NCBI RefSeq assembly: GCF_040719265.1
Contig: NZ_JBFDAH010000008.1
Coordinates: forward strand, 1 to 64,000
DNA length: 64,000 bases
Reading direction: 5' to 3'
DNA from: Aliikangiella maris
GTDB lineage: Bacteria; Pseudomonadota; Gammaproteobacteria; Enterobacterales; Kangiellaceae
Both the position numbers and the translations under genes were made by a program. Shown piece after piece: positions 1-8,822 of this stretch. The notes under the pieces are model-generated. The model made no database searches. It had not been told where the DNA came from and saw only the letters and a list, made by a program, of their open reading frames with translations. Position 1 is the first letter of the stretch, and each line of letters starts with the position of its first letter.

Positions 1-221
1 ATCGCCTGACGAGATTTGTTGCGTTAAACTCAATGATAAAAGCGCTTCAACGTGCATTTCCTTGAGAGAAAATTGATGAGTTTTTCTTTTTTCAGGGACG
101 ACTACTTATTTCGTCGTGGTGCCTGTCTTTAGTCTATGCTCGTGGGTCGTAAACGTCTGCAGATAGACACACTTGACTATTGGTGCGGTAGAAAATTCCA
201 AGGCATCAAGCATTTTATGAT
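1..221. other. left-edge stretch without a clear gene
   Basis: No gene can be assigned. A plus-strand frame open from base 3 ends at a TGA at 63-65 and could be the last 20 residues of a gene cut by the window edge. On the minus strand an ATG at base 57, preceded by an AAGGAA, opens a frame running off the left end. The two readings exclude each other and neither is long enough to identify. Confidence 0.3.
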
Positions 222-314
222 ATGCCCGAAAAAGAATATTTAAAGGCATTGGATAGGCTAGCTTTTAACGCCGGTATAAAAATCAAAGATAAAAAATATG
301 CAAATAATCGATAA
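222..314 (+). CDS. possible 30-residue small protein
   Basis: This is a short ATG-to-TAA frame encoding a basic, lysine-rich 30-residue peptide. It ends 17 bases inside the next small frame, which is in another register. That overlap could mean translational coupling, or that both pieces are remains of one frameshifted gene. There is no convincing ribosome site and no recognised family, so this may be chance. Confidence 0.18.
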   Translation: MPEKEYLKALDRLAFNAGIKIKDKKYANNR

Positions 315-498
315 TGGAAATCTTATAATTTGTCTTCAGGCACTTGAGTACAATGAATTTCTTTCGCAGTCAGAAACAGTTGATAAGGATGACTACGAAG
401 AAATTAATTACCGCTATGAGCTAACGCTTAACAAGCTAGCCAAGCAGTACATTGAAGAATCAAAAAAGGATGCCACTATTTCCTTGCGACTAGCTTAG
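298..498 (+). CDS. small hypothetical protein, 66 residues
   Basis: The product is not recognised. It is an acidic, probably helical 66-residue protein with a charged C-terminal half and no signal peptide or membrane segment. The start is an ATG inside an A-rich run that overlaps the end of the 30-residue frame at 222-314. Two small overlapping frames resemble the layout of toxin-antitoxin pairs, but no motif supports that and the layout is the only basis. A coding call is uncertain. Confidence 0.3.
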   Translation: MQIIDNGNLIICLQALEYNEFLSQSETVDKDDYEEINYRYELTLNKLAKQYIEESKKDATISLRLA

Positions 499-650
499 TT
501 TTTAATTGATTTTATAATGAGGATGTAAGATTAAAGATGCATAGTGAGTTAGAATATTACAGTCACTTTTTGGGCCGTTGATAAGCGTGTTCGCCGTCAG
601 GTATCGATGATATGAATTTTTGAAGAAACTTAACGAAATATTAATACAAT

Positions 651-1325
651 ATGAAAATTAAATATCTGTTTATTATCATCTTAATGATACCTTTGAAGGC
701 TATTTCTGAAGTTAGTATATGCTATGGAACAACTTCGAATGGCAGGCTTTCTCATGGTGTTGAGTTACCTTCAAAGGGAAAAAATTTTGTTACCTACAGT
801 ACTCTGGCTCAGCTCTCTGGACGAACTTATGTGCACTCAGAAGTAAAAAATATTATTGTCGCTGCATATAAAGACCTAGAGGTGGAACAGCCTGATAAAG
901 TTTACAAATATGCTGAAACGGGTTTTGAAGAGGGCGGTGAGTTCAAACCCCATAAAACGCATCGAAATGGTCTGTCGGTAGATTTTACCACACCAGTGGT
1001 AGACAAAAATGGTAAGTCTGTCCACTTGCCAACTACTCCGTTAAACAAGTTCGGTTATAACATAGAGTTTGATGCAAGCAGCCGATACGATAGCCTGTCT
1101 ATTGACTATGAGGCTATGGCGGCACATATTGTTGCCATACATAAGCAAGCTAAAAAGCACGGCCATGATTTATGGCGTGTTATTTTTGATCCTAAATTGC
1201 AACTAAACTTATTTAAAACAAAATATGGTGATTATTTAAAAGCCAATGTACAATTTTCTAAAAAGCCTTCATGGGTTCGTCACGATGATCATTATCATGT
1301 CGATTTTGATATCCCATGCAAGTAG
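651..1325 (+). CDS. secreted murein endopeptidase-like protein (MepA/LAS type)
   Basis: This 224-residue protein is probably a periplasmic or exported peptidoglycan endopeptidase of the penicillin-insensitive (M74, LAS) group. Residues 1-19 form a signal peptide ending near ISEVS. Two zinc-site signatures typical of LAS peptidases are visible: HRNGLSVDF near residue 103 (His and Asp ligands) and DDHYHVDFDIPC near the C-terminus (His-x-His region). MepA is longer (about 270 residues), so this is a compact relative. The gene stands alone with about 150 bases on each side. The fold assignment is firm from the motifs; the exact bond cut is inferred. Confidence 0.62.
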   Translation: MKIKYLFIIILMIPLKAISEVSICYGTTSNGRLSHGVELPSKGKNFVTYSTLAQLSGRTYVHSEVKNIIVAAYKDLEVEQPDKVYKYAETGFEEGGEFKPHKTHRNGLSVDFTTPVVDKNGKSVHLPTTPLNKFGYNIEFDASSRYDSLSIDYEAMAAHIVAIHKQAKKHGHDLWRVIFDPKLQLNLFKTKYGDYLKANVQFSKKPSWVRHDDHYHVDFDIPCK

Positions 1326-1471
1326 TGTGGTGAGTGTAATATCTGACATATAGCTGTGTCGAGTTACACTCAAGGGATAGTCCTTGTTGACTGCTATTAT
1401 CACAATATGCTGAAACCTAGTATAAAAAGAATAAACAAAAGTTAGATTTGTATTAAAAGGAAGAAACAATT

Positions 1472-1990
1472 TTGACACATAGAAATATTTTAGTGATCGT
1501 TTTAAGGTTAGCAGCCGTTTTTTTAGCGATTCGTGTTTTAGAGAATTTTCCACAGCAATTTATTGGATTTCTTAATTTGGGAGACGAATATAGAACACCA
1601 TCTTACTTGATATTGGCGGTGATAATGCCTAATGCCATTTCGTTGCTACTTGCCGCTCTACTTTGGTTATTCCCAGATAAACTGATAGCTACAATTATTC
1701 CTGATGCGACAAAGAATAAAAGTGATCCAGAATATTTTGAGAATTTAAATTCGGCACTAATCTCTGCCGTGGGCGTGTATATTATTGCTTTTGGTCTAGC
1801 CGATTTAATTTATTTCTTTGCGTTAAAGAAAGAAATGATTAGTCAATTTGGTGAAGGGATCGTATTGCAACCAACCGATCATGCAGCTTTTGTAGCAACT
1901 TTGGCTGAAGTTGTGATTGGCGTTTTGCTAATTATTGGAAATAAAGGTGTTACTCAAGTGATTTATAAAATCCGATATAAAAATGTCTAA
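1472..1990 (+). CDS. small membrane protein, unknown function
   Basis: This 172-residue protein has about four hydrophobic helices (around residues 5-25, 45-65, 98-118 and 143-162), separated by short charged loops. It is probably an inner-membrane protein. The start is a TTG with a good AAGGAAG ribosome site about 10 bases upstream. Its stop overlaps the stop of the convergent GGDEF-EAL gene by four bases, so the two transcripts must share a termination region. No family is recognised and nothing around it hints at a role. Confidence 0.55.
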   Translation: MTHRNILVIVLRLAAVFLAIRVLENFPQQFIGFLNLGDEYRTPSYLILAVIMPNAISLLLAALLWLFPDKLIATIIPDATKNKSDPEYFENLNSALISAVGVYIIAFGLADLIYFFALKKEMISQFGEGIVLQPTDHAAFVATLAEVVIGVLLIIGNKGVTQVIYKIRYKNV

Positions 1991-3693
1991 TTTAACTCAT
2001 TGTTTATAACACGTAATAATTTATCGGAATGTGATAAAAAATTTTCAAAATCACCAATAGGCATGGGTTTCGCAAAATAATAGCCTTGAATGTAATCACA
2101 GCCAATGGTTTTAAGATGCTTTAACTGGCTTGCTACTTCAACCCCTTCTGCTACCACTTTAATGCCCAGTTTATGAGACAGATCGATCATGGCTTCAACA
2201 ATTGCTGAGTTACGCTGATCGTTGACCAGTTGATCAATAAAGGCTTTATCAATTTTTAAAATATCGGCAGGAAAGTTTTTTAAATAACTTAAAGATGAAT
2301 AACCCTTCCCAAAGTCATCCAGGGCAATGGAAACACCTATATCTTTTAATTCTTTTAGCATTTCACTATTGTGTTCAACATGCTCAATCATAATATCTTC
2401 GGTTAACTCAACTTCTAAAAAATTCGCTTCAAGTGAGCTTGCCTGTAATGCCAGATAAATATTTTCTTTGAGATTACCGGTTTTAAAATGAGAGCCCGAA
2501 ATATTAACCGAAAAGCGCAGCCTACCATATTGATCGGTTAATTTTTTGGCTAATGAACAAACGCTATTTAATACCCAGGCTTCAACGCCAACTAATAATC
2601 CAAGCTCATCGAGGAGCGGAATAAATATTTCTGGTGAAATAAAACCATATTTCGGATGATTCCAACGCAGGAGCGCCTCTGCGCCAGCAATGCTATTGGT
2701 TTTAGAAAAAATTTGTGGTTGAAGGTGGATTTCAAATTCGCGATTGATTAACGCTCGGCGTAAGTTTCGTTCGAGTTCAAGTTTTAGTCGGGCCTGTTTA
2801 TTCAGTTCCTGAGTGAAAAAATGATATTGATTACGCCCAGTTTCTTTTGCTTTGTGGAGCGCCATTTCAGCACTTTTCATCAATGATTCGGGCTCAATGC
2901 CACACTCAGGAAAACTTGCAATGCCTATGCTTGTGGTAATAAATAGCTCATGTTCTCTAATTTTGATAGCCGGTTGCAGGGCATCTTGTATTTTCTCAGC
3001 AACCAGTGCTACATTTCGACAAGTTCCCCCATTTTCCAGCAGTATTGCAAACTCATCGTTACCAAACCGGGCGACAATGTCAGTTTCACGAACACAGGCT
3101 TTTAATTTTTGAGACACCAGTTTCAGTAGCATATCGCCAATTTCATGGCCTAGTGAGTCATTAATAAATTTGAATTTATCTAAATCAATAAAAAGTACCG
3201 CAAATTGGCTGGCTGAACGTTTTGCCAGGTTGATGGCATGTTCTAAATATTGATACAACAAATAACGATTGGCCATACCTGTAAGGCGATCATGGGTAGC
3301 TATGTGAGCCATTTTGGCTTCGGTGGCTTTGCGCTGAATCGCATGTCTGATGGCATGATTTAAAAAAACAGGGGTGATTTCTGAAATTGAAATACAATCA
3401 TCTGCGCCTTGGGCAATGGCTTGCTGCTCAAACTCAACATCGTAGTTGGTAGTTAGCAGAACAACGGGTTGTGACAGTTCTAGCTTTAACACTTGATGTA
3501 ATTGCTGGTGAGCCGTTTGCCAGTCGATGGGAGTGGCTAAAATCAGGATATCGAAATCGGTACGGGTGAGCGATTTAAGAAAAAGCGCATTTTGCCACTC
3601 GATCTGATAATCGACAGAAGCGATCTGTTGAAAAGTGTGCTTAATTGCCTGTTGCACGGGTTGATCGTTTTCAATTATTAGCACTCTTATCAT
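1987..3693 (-). CDS. REC-GGDEF-EAL c-di-GMP phosphodiesterase
   Basis: This is a 568-residue cytoplasmic c-di-GMP turnover protein. Residues 1-125 resemble a receiver domain, 135-300 a GGDEF domain and 310-560 an EAL domain. The EAL part looks active: EALLRW, the Glu in VELTED, DDFGKGYSSLSYL and VVAEGVE are all present. The GGDEF signature at 211-215 is GNDEF, with an RETD I-site five residues before it. The receiver has lost its phospho-acceptor Asp (Ala in ILILATP near residue 53) and the conserved Lys. It probably hydrolyses c-di-GMP, with GGDEF and REC as sensory modules rather than phosphorylation-driven ones. It is monocistronic, as the next minus-strand gene upstream is far away. Confidence 0.85.
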   Translation of the reverse strand: MIRVLIIENDQPVQQAIKHTFQQIASVDYQIEWQNALFLKSLTRTDFDILILATPIDWQTAHQQLHQVLKLELSQPVVLLTTNYDVEFEQQAIAQGADDCISISEITPVFLNHAIRHAIQRKATEAKMAHIATHDRLTGMANRYLLYQYLEHAINLAKRSASQFAVLFIDLDKFKFINDSLGHEIGDMLLKLVSQKLKACVRETDIVARFGNDEFAILLENGGTCRNVALVAEKIQDALQPAIKIREHELFITTSIGIASFPECGIEPESLMKSAEMALHKAKETGRNQYHFFTQELNKQARLKLELERNLRRALINREFEIHLQPQIFSKTNSIAGAEALLRWNHPKYGFISPEIFIPLLDELGLLVGVEAWVLNSVCSLAKKLTDQYGRLRFSVNISGSHFKTGNLKENIYLALQASSLEANFLEVELTEDIMIEHVEHNSEMLKELKDIGVSIALDDFGKGYSSLSYLKNFPADILKIDKAFIDQLVNDQRNSAIVEAMIDLSHKLGIKVVAEGVEVASQLKHLKTIGCDYIQGYYFAKPMPIGDFENFLSHSDKLLRVINNELN

Positions 3694-3881
3694 TGCAAGA
3701 GCCGTTTCCTACTACGATTTGAGCCTCTACTATTTTTGCCAAATTTTATAAAAATTCGATTTTACAAAACATTGCGAGGATATTTTTGAGTTTCCTAAGT
3801 ATAGGCGTAATTGTTAGAAAGAAAATTAATATATTTTCCTATATCATTGATTTCAGACACTTTTGCTAATTTTTTAAACAG

Positions 3882-5387
3882 TTATTTTAAATACCAGCGA
3901 TAGAGAAATCGGTGAATAAAGTTACGATAAGGTGGGAACATTAGCTTGGCGGTATTAAACCATCCGCGCCGATAGATGGATTTGCCATGTGAAAAAGTTA
4001 AAAATCCTTGATGTCCATGATAGCTCCCCATCCCAGAGTTTCCAATGCCTCCAAAGGGCAAGTCATTTTGCGCAACTTGCCAGCCAGCATCATTTATTGA
4101 GACTCCTCCTGAGTGTGTGGCATACATAATTTGTTGTGCAAACGCATTCTTTTTACTCAAAATATACATAGCTAAAGGGCGAGGAGAGGCCTGAATAGAA
4201 TCGATAATCTGGTGCAAGTTTTTGTATATAATTATTGGTAATATAGGGCCAAAAATCTCTTCTTTCATAACCGACATATTGGTTTGTATGTGGGTGAGCA
4301 GCGTTAATGGCATAATTCGTTGCTGAATTGTGGTCTTTGGTGTATCGACTGTGGTGAGATTTCGAGCTGTGGTCGACTTGGGCTCTGTTGGTGCCAAGGG
4401 TATTGCTGTGGCACCTTTGTCTTTTGCGTCCTTTAGCAAGTGTTTTAATCGCCCAAAATGTTCATCGCTGACTATGCCTGTGTAGTCTCCATTATAGATA
4501 TCGGGATATAGCTGAGTGAACTGCCGCTTAAACTCGCTAATCAGTTCATCGAGTTTATTTTCTGGGCAGTAAACATAATCGGGCGCTACACAATGTTGTC
4601 CGCTGTTGACACATTTACCAAAAATAATCCGCTCTACCGCTGAATTAATAGGCATATCTGGGGCAATAATGACCGGTGATTTACCGCCTAACTCCAAGGT
4701 AACTGGCGTCAGGTTACGGGCAGCTGTTTGCATTATTTTTCTACCGACTTTAGGAGAACCGGTAAACATTAGATGATCAAAAGGTAATTCACTGAAAGCC
4801 TGGGAAACCTCTGGGCCACCCTCAATCATGGTGACTTCATCTTTAAGAAAGGCTTCACTGATTATTTCTTGGAGTACACGATTACAGTAAGGGGATTTTT
4901 CAGATGGTTTCAAGATAACGCGATTACCGGCAGCAATTGCTGCAACCAGGGGAGAGATCAGCAAATATACCGGAAAGTTCCAAGGCGATATTATTCCAAC
5001 TACGCCAAGAGGCTGGTACATAATACGCGCCAAGGCCGGTTGAAACAGCCAGTTGACGCCACATTTTTGGGGACGCATCCATTGGCGCAAATGTTTGAGA
5101 TTGTATTTAATATCCAGCACACTGAGCAGAATATCGGTTAACAAAGTTTCGTCGGTCGAGCGATGACCAAAATCTGCTTCTATCGCTTTGACTAATTTAT
5201 CCTTGTGTTTGATTAAAGCCCGATGGAGGGCCTTAATTTGTTGCTTACGCAGTTTTTCAGATGGGTAGGGTTGGGCATTAAACGCTTTTCGCTGATTAAC
5301 CAAGGTTTCTCTGGCGAGATGAATTTGTTGTTTACTATGGTTATCCAGCGCGTCAAATTTGACAGCGTTCAATGGCGGCAATTTCAT
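3882..5387 (-). CDS. coniferyl-aldehyde-type dehydrogenase
   Basis: This 501-residue NAD(P)-dependent aldehyde dehydrogenase is most like the coniferyl-aldehyde dehydrogenase (CalB) branch. The Rossmann and catalytic motifs are visible: SPWNFPVYL, LKPSEKSP, MFTGSPKVGRKIM, the general-base Glu in LELGGKSPV and the nucleophile in NSGQHCVAPDYV. The last form is typical of this branch. Substrates may be aromatic or long-chain aldehydes. The start lies 34 bases after the stop of the hydratase-like gene on the same strand, so the two probably form one transcript. The C-terminus carries a basic, aromatic tail that may associate with the membrane. Confidence 0.82.
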   Translation of the reverse strand: MKLPPLNAVKFDALDNHSKQQIHLARETLVNQRKAFNAQPYPSEKLRKQQIKALHRALIKHKDKLVKAIEADFGHRSTDETLLTDILLSVLDIKYNLKHLRQWMRPQKCGVNWLFQPALARIMYQPLGVVGIISPWNFPVYLLISPLVAAIAAGNRVILKPSEKSPYCNRVLQEIISEAFLKDEVTMIEGGPEVSQAFSELPFDHLMFTGSPKVGRKIMQTAARNLTPVTLELGGKSPVIIAPDMPINSAVERIIFGKCVNSGQHCVAPDYVYCPENKLDELISEFKRQFTQLYPDIYNGDYTGIVSDEHFGRLKHLLKDAKDKGATAIPLAPTEPKSTTARNLTTVDTPKTTIQQRIMPLTLLTHIQTNMSVMKEEIFGPILPIIIYKNLHQIIDSIQASPRPLAMYILSKKNAFAQQIMYATHSGGVSINDAGWQVAQNDLPFGGIGNSGMGSYHGHQGFLTFSHGKSIYRRGWFNTAKLMFPPYRNFIHRFLYRWYLK

Positions 5388-5421
5388 TGGACAATTATCT
5401 ATCCTAAAAAGTTATAAGTGA

Positions 5422-6261
5422 TTAATTAATCGAAAAACTGAGTTGACCCAATTGGCCAAAATTGGCCTGATAAATGCCTTTTTGGGCAGGAATCATCTTA
5501 CCTAAAGCCCCGGTAATTAATAAATTACCCTCCGATAAAGTAAAGCCACTGGCTAAAAGATGATTGATTAACCAGGTTAATGCATGCCATTGGCTGCTTA
5601 ACGCATCGGTTGCCTTTCCATTGTTGATGACTTTGTCTGCTAGCAATAGCCGAGTTTCAATGGCATCAATTGCGTTAATCTTGCTTAATTTTATTGGGTT
5701 GCCCAACAAAAACTGATGTGAGGCTAAATTTGAAGCAATTAAATCAACGCCATTTAGTTGACTTGGTTTTGCATATCCCAAGTTAGGTAATTCAATCACC
5801 GCAACCACTGAATCTATCATTTGCTTGAGTGTCTCGACATCCGTTATCGGTTGCGTAATATTTTTGGACAAAATAAAACCAATCTCAGTTTCAATCATTA
5901 GCTTTTTAACTGAATCCAATTGAATTTTCTGGGCATCGCTCACAAATCCACTCGAAAACAGAACGCCGCTGAGTGCTTGTGACACATTGAATTTTTTCTG
6001 TCCTGCGGTGGAAGTCAAGCCTGCTTTATAACCGGCAATTGGATCATTGGTTTTGCGCAAAGTGACATAATCGCGCTGCACCATATAGGCTTGCTGTTCT
6101 GTTATTTGAGGAAAATGTTGCGAATAATGAGGTAACGGCTGTCGATTTAAATTGGCTGTTAGTAGTTGTTGCGCGAAGTTTTCTGTTGCAGTAACTGGCG
6201 AAACCAGAAAAAGTAGGTAGAATAGCAGTATTACTTGTTTGAGCACTAGTTGTCTGGACAC
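5422..6261 (-). CDS. exported 2-keto-4-pentenoate hydratase-like protein
   Basis: This 279-residue protein belongs to the fumarylacetoacetase/2-keto-4-pentenoate hydratase (MhpD) superfamily. The match rests on GYKAGLTSTAGQKKF, IETEIGFIL with its metal-binding acidic residues, and the C-terminal LLITGALGKM. The unusual feature is an N-terminal signal peptide (hydrophobic residues 8-25, cleavage near VTATE), since classical MhpD is cytoplasmic. It is first in a likely two-gene unit with the aldehyde dehydrogenase. It is divergent from uvrD with only about 50 bases between them, which must hold both promoters. The reaction in the periplasm is not known. Confidence 0.68.
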   Translation of the reverse strand: MSRQLVLKQVILLFYLLFLVSPVTATENFAQQLLTANLNRQPLPHYSQHFPQITEQQAYMVQRDYVTLRKTNDPIAGYKAGLTSTAGQKKFNVSQALSGVLFSSGFVSDAQKIQLDSVKKLMIETEIGFILSKNITQPITDVETLKQMIDSVVAVIELPNLGYAKPSQLNGVDLIASNLASHQFLLGNPIKLSKINAIDAIETRLLLADKVINNGKATDALSSQWHALTWLINHLLASGFTLSEGNLLITGALGKMIPAQKGIYQANFGQLGQLSFSIN

Positions 6262-6314
6262 TTGTTTTTAAATCAGGTTGAAAGTACAAGCTCCTCAATA
6301 TACCGAAACGCATT

Positions 6315-8468
6315 ATGGATGTCACATCAATTCTAGACGGTTTAAATAAAGCACAACGTGACGCAGTTACTGCACAAAATCGCGCGCTGCTGGTACTTGC
6401 GGGCGCGGGTTCTGGCAAGACTCGGGTACTGGTTCATCGTATTGCCTGGATTATTGCAATGCAGAACCTGTCGCCACATTCAATTATTGCAGTGACCTTT
6501 ACCAACAAAGCAGCCCATGAAATGAAATCGCGGGTGGAATCATTGCTAGGGCGTTCGGCCTCTAGCATGTGGATAGGCACATTTCATGGTTTGGCTCATC
6601 GTTTGTTACGTGCTCATGCGATGGATGCCGAATTGCCCGATACTTTTCAAATTTTGGATTCTGATGACCAGCTCCGTGTTATTAAGCGGGTGATGAAAGA
6701 AATGAATCTTGATGAAAACGAATGGCCTGCCAAACAAGCACAGTGGTTCATTAATAAACAAAAGGATGATGGTCGCAGACCTGCCGATATTCAACATTAT
6801 GGCGATTTGTTTACCAGTGTACATTGCAATGTCTATCAGCAATATCAGGATGCATGCAAAATTGGTGGGTTGGTTGATTTTGCCGAATTATTACTGCGCG
6901 CCTATGAGCTGCTCAGAGATAACCAACACTTACGAGAGCATTATCAACAACGTTTTCAGCATTTACTGGTGGATGAATTTCAAGATACCAACAGCATTCA
7001 GTACGCTTGGCTCAAGCTGATTTCTGCAAGTGATTGTGCAATCAGTATTGTTGGCGATGATGATCAGTCAATTTATGGCTGGCGTGGTGCGCAAATTGAA
7101 AATATACGCCGTTTCGCCCAAGAATATGACGATGTAAAGACGATTCGTCTGGAGCAAAATTATCGGTCCACTGGTGCCATACTCAAAGCGGCTAATGCGG
7201 TGATTGCTAACAACCAGGATCGCATGGGGAAAAACTTGTGGACTGAAGGTGGCGATGGTGAACCTATTTCTGTTTATGCCGCATTTAATGAGCAAGAAGA
7301 GGCACGCTTTATTGCCGCCAGAATTAAAGATTGGTACGAACAAGGTAATAGTTATAGAGATTGTGCCATTTTATATCGTTCAAATGCGCAATCGCGTGTG
7401 CTCGAAGAATTTTTGCTGCAAAAGCAAATTCCTTATCGCATTTATGGGGGGTTTAAATTCTTCGAGCGCGCTGAGGTTAAAGATACGATGGCGTATTTAC
7501 GCTTGATGTATAACTCACAAGATGATGCTGCGTTTGAGAGAGCTGTTAATACCCCTCCTAGAGGATTGGGGCAAAAATCTATAGAAAAAATCCGCGAATT
7601 AGCGCGTGAAAAAAGTGTTTCGCTGTGGGAGTCTGCCTGGCATGCAATTGAGATAAAAGCGTTATCACCAAAAGCCAGCAAGTCCTTACAAGGCTTTTTG
7701 GATCTCATTAAAAACGGTTATGAAGATTTTCATGATTTGCCGCTTTCAGAGCAAATTCAACTGACCATTGAATCGAGTAATCTGATGGAAATGTATGCTA
7801 AAGAGAAAGGTGAAAAAGCATTGGCCAGAAAAGAAAACCTCGCCGAGCTTGCTGGTGCTGCCAGAGAATTTGATGGCGATGACTATCCTGACTTGTCACC
7901 GATGACTGCTTTCCTTGCTCATGCATCCCTTGAGGCGGGTGAGACTCAGGCCGATCAATATGAGGATTGTGTGCAATTAATGACCTTACATTCGGCTAAA
8001 GGTTTAGAATTTCCGATGGTATTTATTGCGGGAATGGAGGAAAAGCTATTTCCACACATGATGTCGATGGACGAGCCAGAAAAGCTGGAAGAAGAGCGCC
8101 GATTGGCTTACGTTGGTATTACCCGCGCTATGAAAAAACTGTTTTTACTCTATGCCGAAAAACGCCGACTTTGGGGCAAAGATACCTATCCTGCGATATC
8201 ACGTTTTATCCGTGAGATTCCTGCTGAACTGAAAGAGGAAGTTCGCTTAAATTCACAAATCTCGCAACCTATGTTTAACGCCTTCGAACATAAAGACACA
8301 ACCACAGATATTAACGGATTCAAACTTGGCCAGATTGTTGAACATCCTAAATATGGCAGCGGCGTGCTATTAAATTTTGAAGGTGAAGGTGATCAACTAC
8401 GGGTTCAGGTTAACTTTGAAACTGTTGGTACAAAGTGGTTGATGATGGCTTATGCGCGATTAACCTGA
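6315..8468 (+). CDS. uvrD: DNA helicase II UvrD
   Basis: UvrD is the 3'-5' superfamily 1 helicase of nucleotide excision and mismatch repair. At 717 residues it matches the usual length of about 720. All SF1 motifs are visible: Walker A AGAGSGKT at 29-36, TFTNKAAHEMKSR, motif II LLVDEFQDTNSIQ, motif III IVGDDDQSIYGWRGA, motif IV LEQNYRS, motif V TLHSAKGLEF and motif VI EERRLAYVGITRAM. The C-terminus has the Tudor-like HPKYGSGVLLNFEGEG segment used for RNA polymerase contact. No SOS box was identified in the short divergent gap upstream. Confidence 0.96.
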   Translation: MDVTSILDGLNKAQRDAVTAQNRALLVLAGAGSGKTRVLVHRIAWIIAMQNLSPHSIIAVTFTNKAAHEMKSRVESLLGRSASSMWIGTFHGLAHRLLRAHAMDAELPDTFQILDSDDQLRVIKRVMKEMNLDENEWPAKQAQWFINKQKDDGRRPADIQHYGDLFTSVHCNVYQQYQDACKIGGLVDFAELLLRAYELLRDNQHLREHYQQRFQHLLVDEFQDTNSIQYAWLKLISASDCAISIVGDDDQSIYGWRGAQIENIRRFAQEYDDVKTIRLEQNYRSTGAILKAANAVIANNQDRMGKNLWTEGGDGEPISVYAAFNEQEEARFIAARIKDWYEQGNSYRDCAILYRSNAQSRVLEEFLLQKQIPYRIYGGFKFFERAEVKDTMAYLRLMYNSQDDAAFERAVNTPPRGLGQKSIEKIRELAREKSVSLWESAWHAIEIKALSPKASKSLQGFLDLIKNGYEDFHDLPLSEQIQLTIESSNLMEMYAKEKGEKALARKENLAELAGAAREFDGDDYPDLSPMTAFLAHASLEAGETQADQYEDCVQLMTLHSAKGLEFPMVFIAGMEEKLFPHMMSMDEPEKLEEERRLAYVGITRAMKKLFLLYAEKRRLWGKDTYPAISRFIREIPAELKEEVRLNSQISQPMFNAFEHKDTTTDINGFKLGQIVEHPKYGSGVLLNFEGEGDQLRVQVNFETVGTKWLMMAYARLT

Positions 8469-8545
8469 GTTATTCGGTTGGCCAAAATCATCTGCAGGCA
8501 GTATTTAAAGGCATTACCGGAGCAAGGTAAAACTGGTTTTCTGAC

Positions 8546-8581
8546 AGATAAAAAAAACAGCCTCAAAAAAATTTGAGGCTG
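8546..8581 (-). terminator. Rho-independent terminator, minus strand
   Basis: A perfect 10-bp stem is formed by CAGCCTCAAA (8558-8567) and its complement (8572-8581) around a 4-base loop. On the minus strand the stem is followed by a run of eight U. It can end either a small RNA from 8582-8665 or read-through from the dioxygenase gene at 8823-9536. There is no U tract on the plus strand, so it is not a uvrD terminator. Confidence 0.75.
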
Positions 8582-8665
8582 AGGATAAGGAGCTGGCTTG
8601 GGGATTCCAGATCCTGTCCCGCATCTTTAGGAGGGGTTGCGGGAGATGCCTGTCGCATCTGTATA
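8546..8665 (-). ncRNA. candidate structured small RNA
   Basis: The minus strand between uvrD and the dioxygenase gene holds directly abutting helices: AGATGC/GCATCT (8644-8660, loop of 5) and CCCGCA/TGCGGG (8618-8643), followed by a strong terminator at 8546-8581. There is no open frame of interest. Several GGA triplets lie in or near loops, which might suggest a CsrA/RsmA-type regulator, though that is speculative. The 5' end is a guess; TAGTAT just upstream could serve as a -10, but no clear -35 was found. No known RNA family is recognised. Confidence 0.4.
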
Positions 8666-8822
8666 CTAAGACGAAATATCCTGAGAATAGTTGCAAAAAA
8701 TTATGCGGCTAAATGTAAAATTTTGTTAATGTTATTAATAGATTTTTATAAATAACTTTTTAATTTAAAGCTTATTTTTCAAATTAAAATATAACATTCA
8801 TCCTCGAACTATTTTGCGATAA

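Noticed and set aside
1..650. Insertion-sequence end at the left edge
   Set aside because: No terminal inverted repeat, target duplication or transposase-like frame could be shown.
6606..7708. Several open frames on both strands within uvrD
   Set aside because: They lie wholly inside a highly conserved helicase gene and have no family features.
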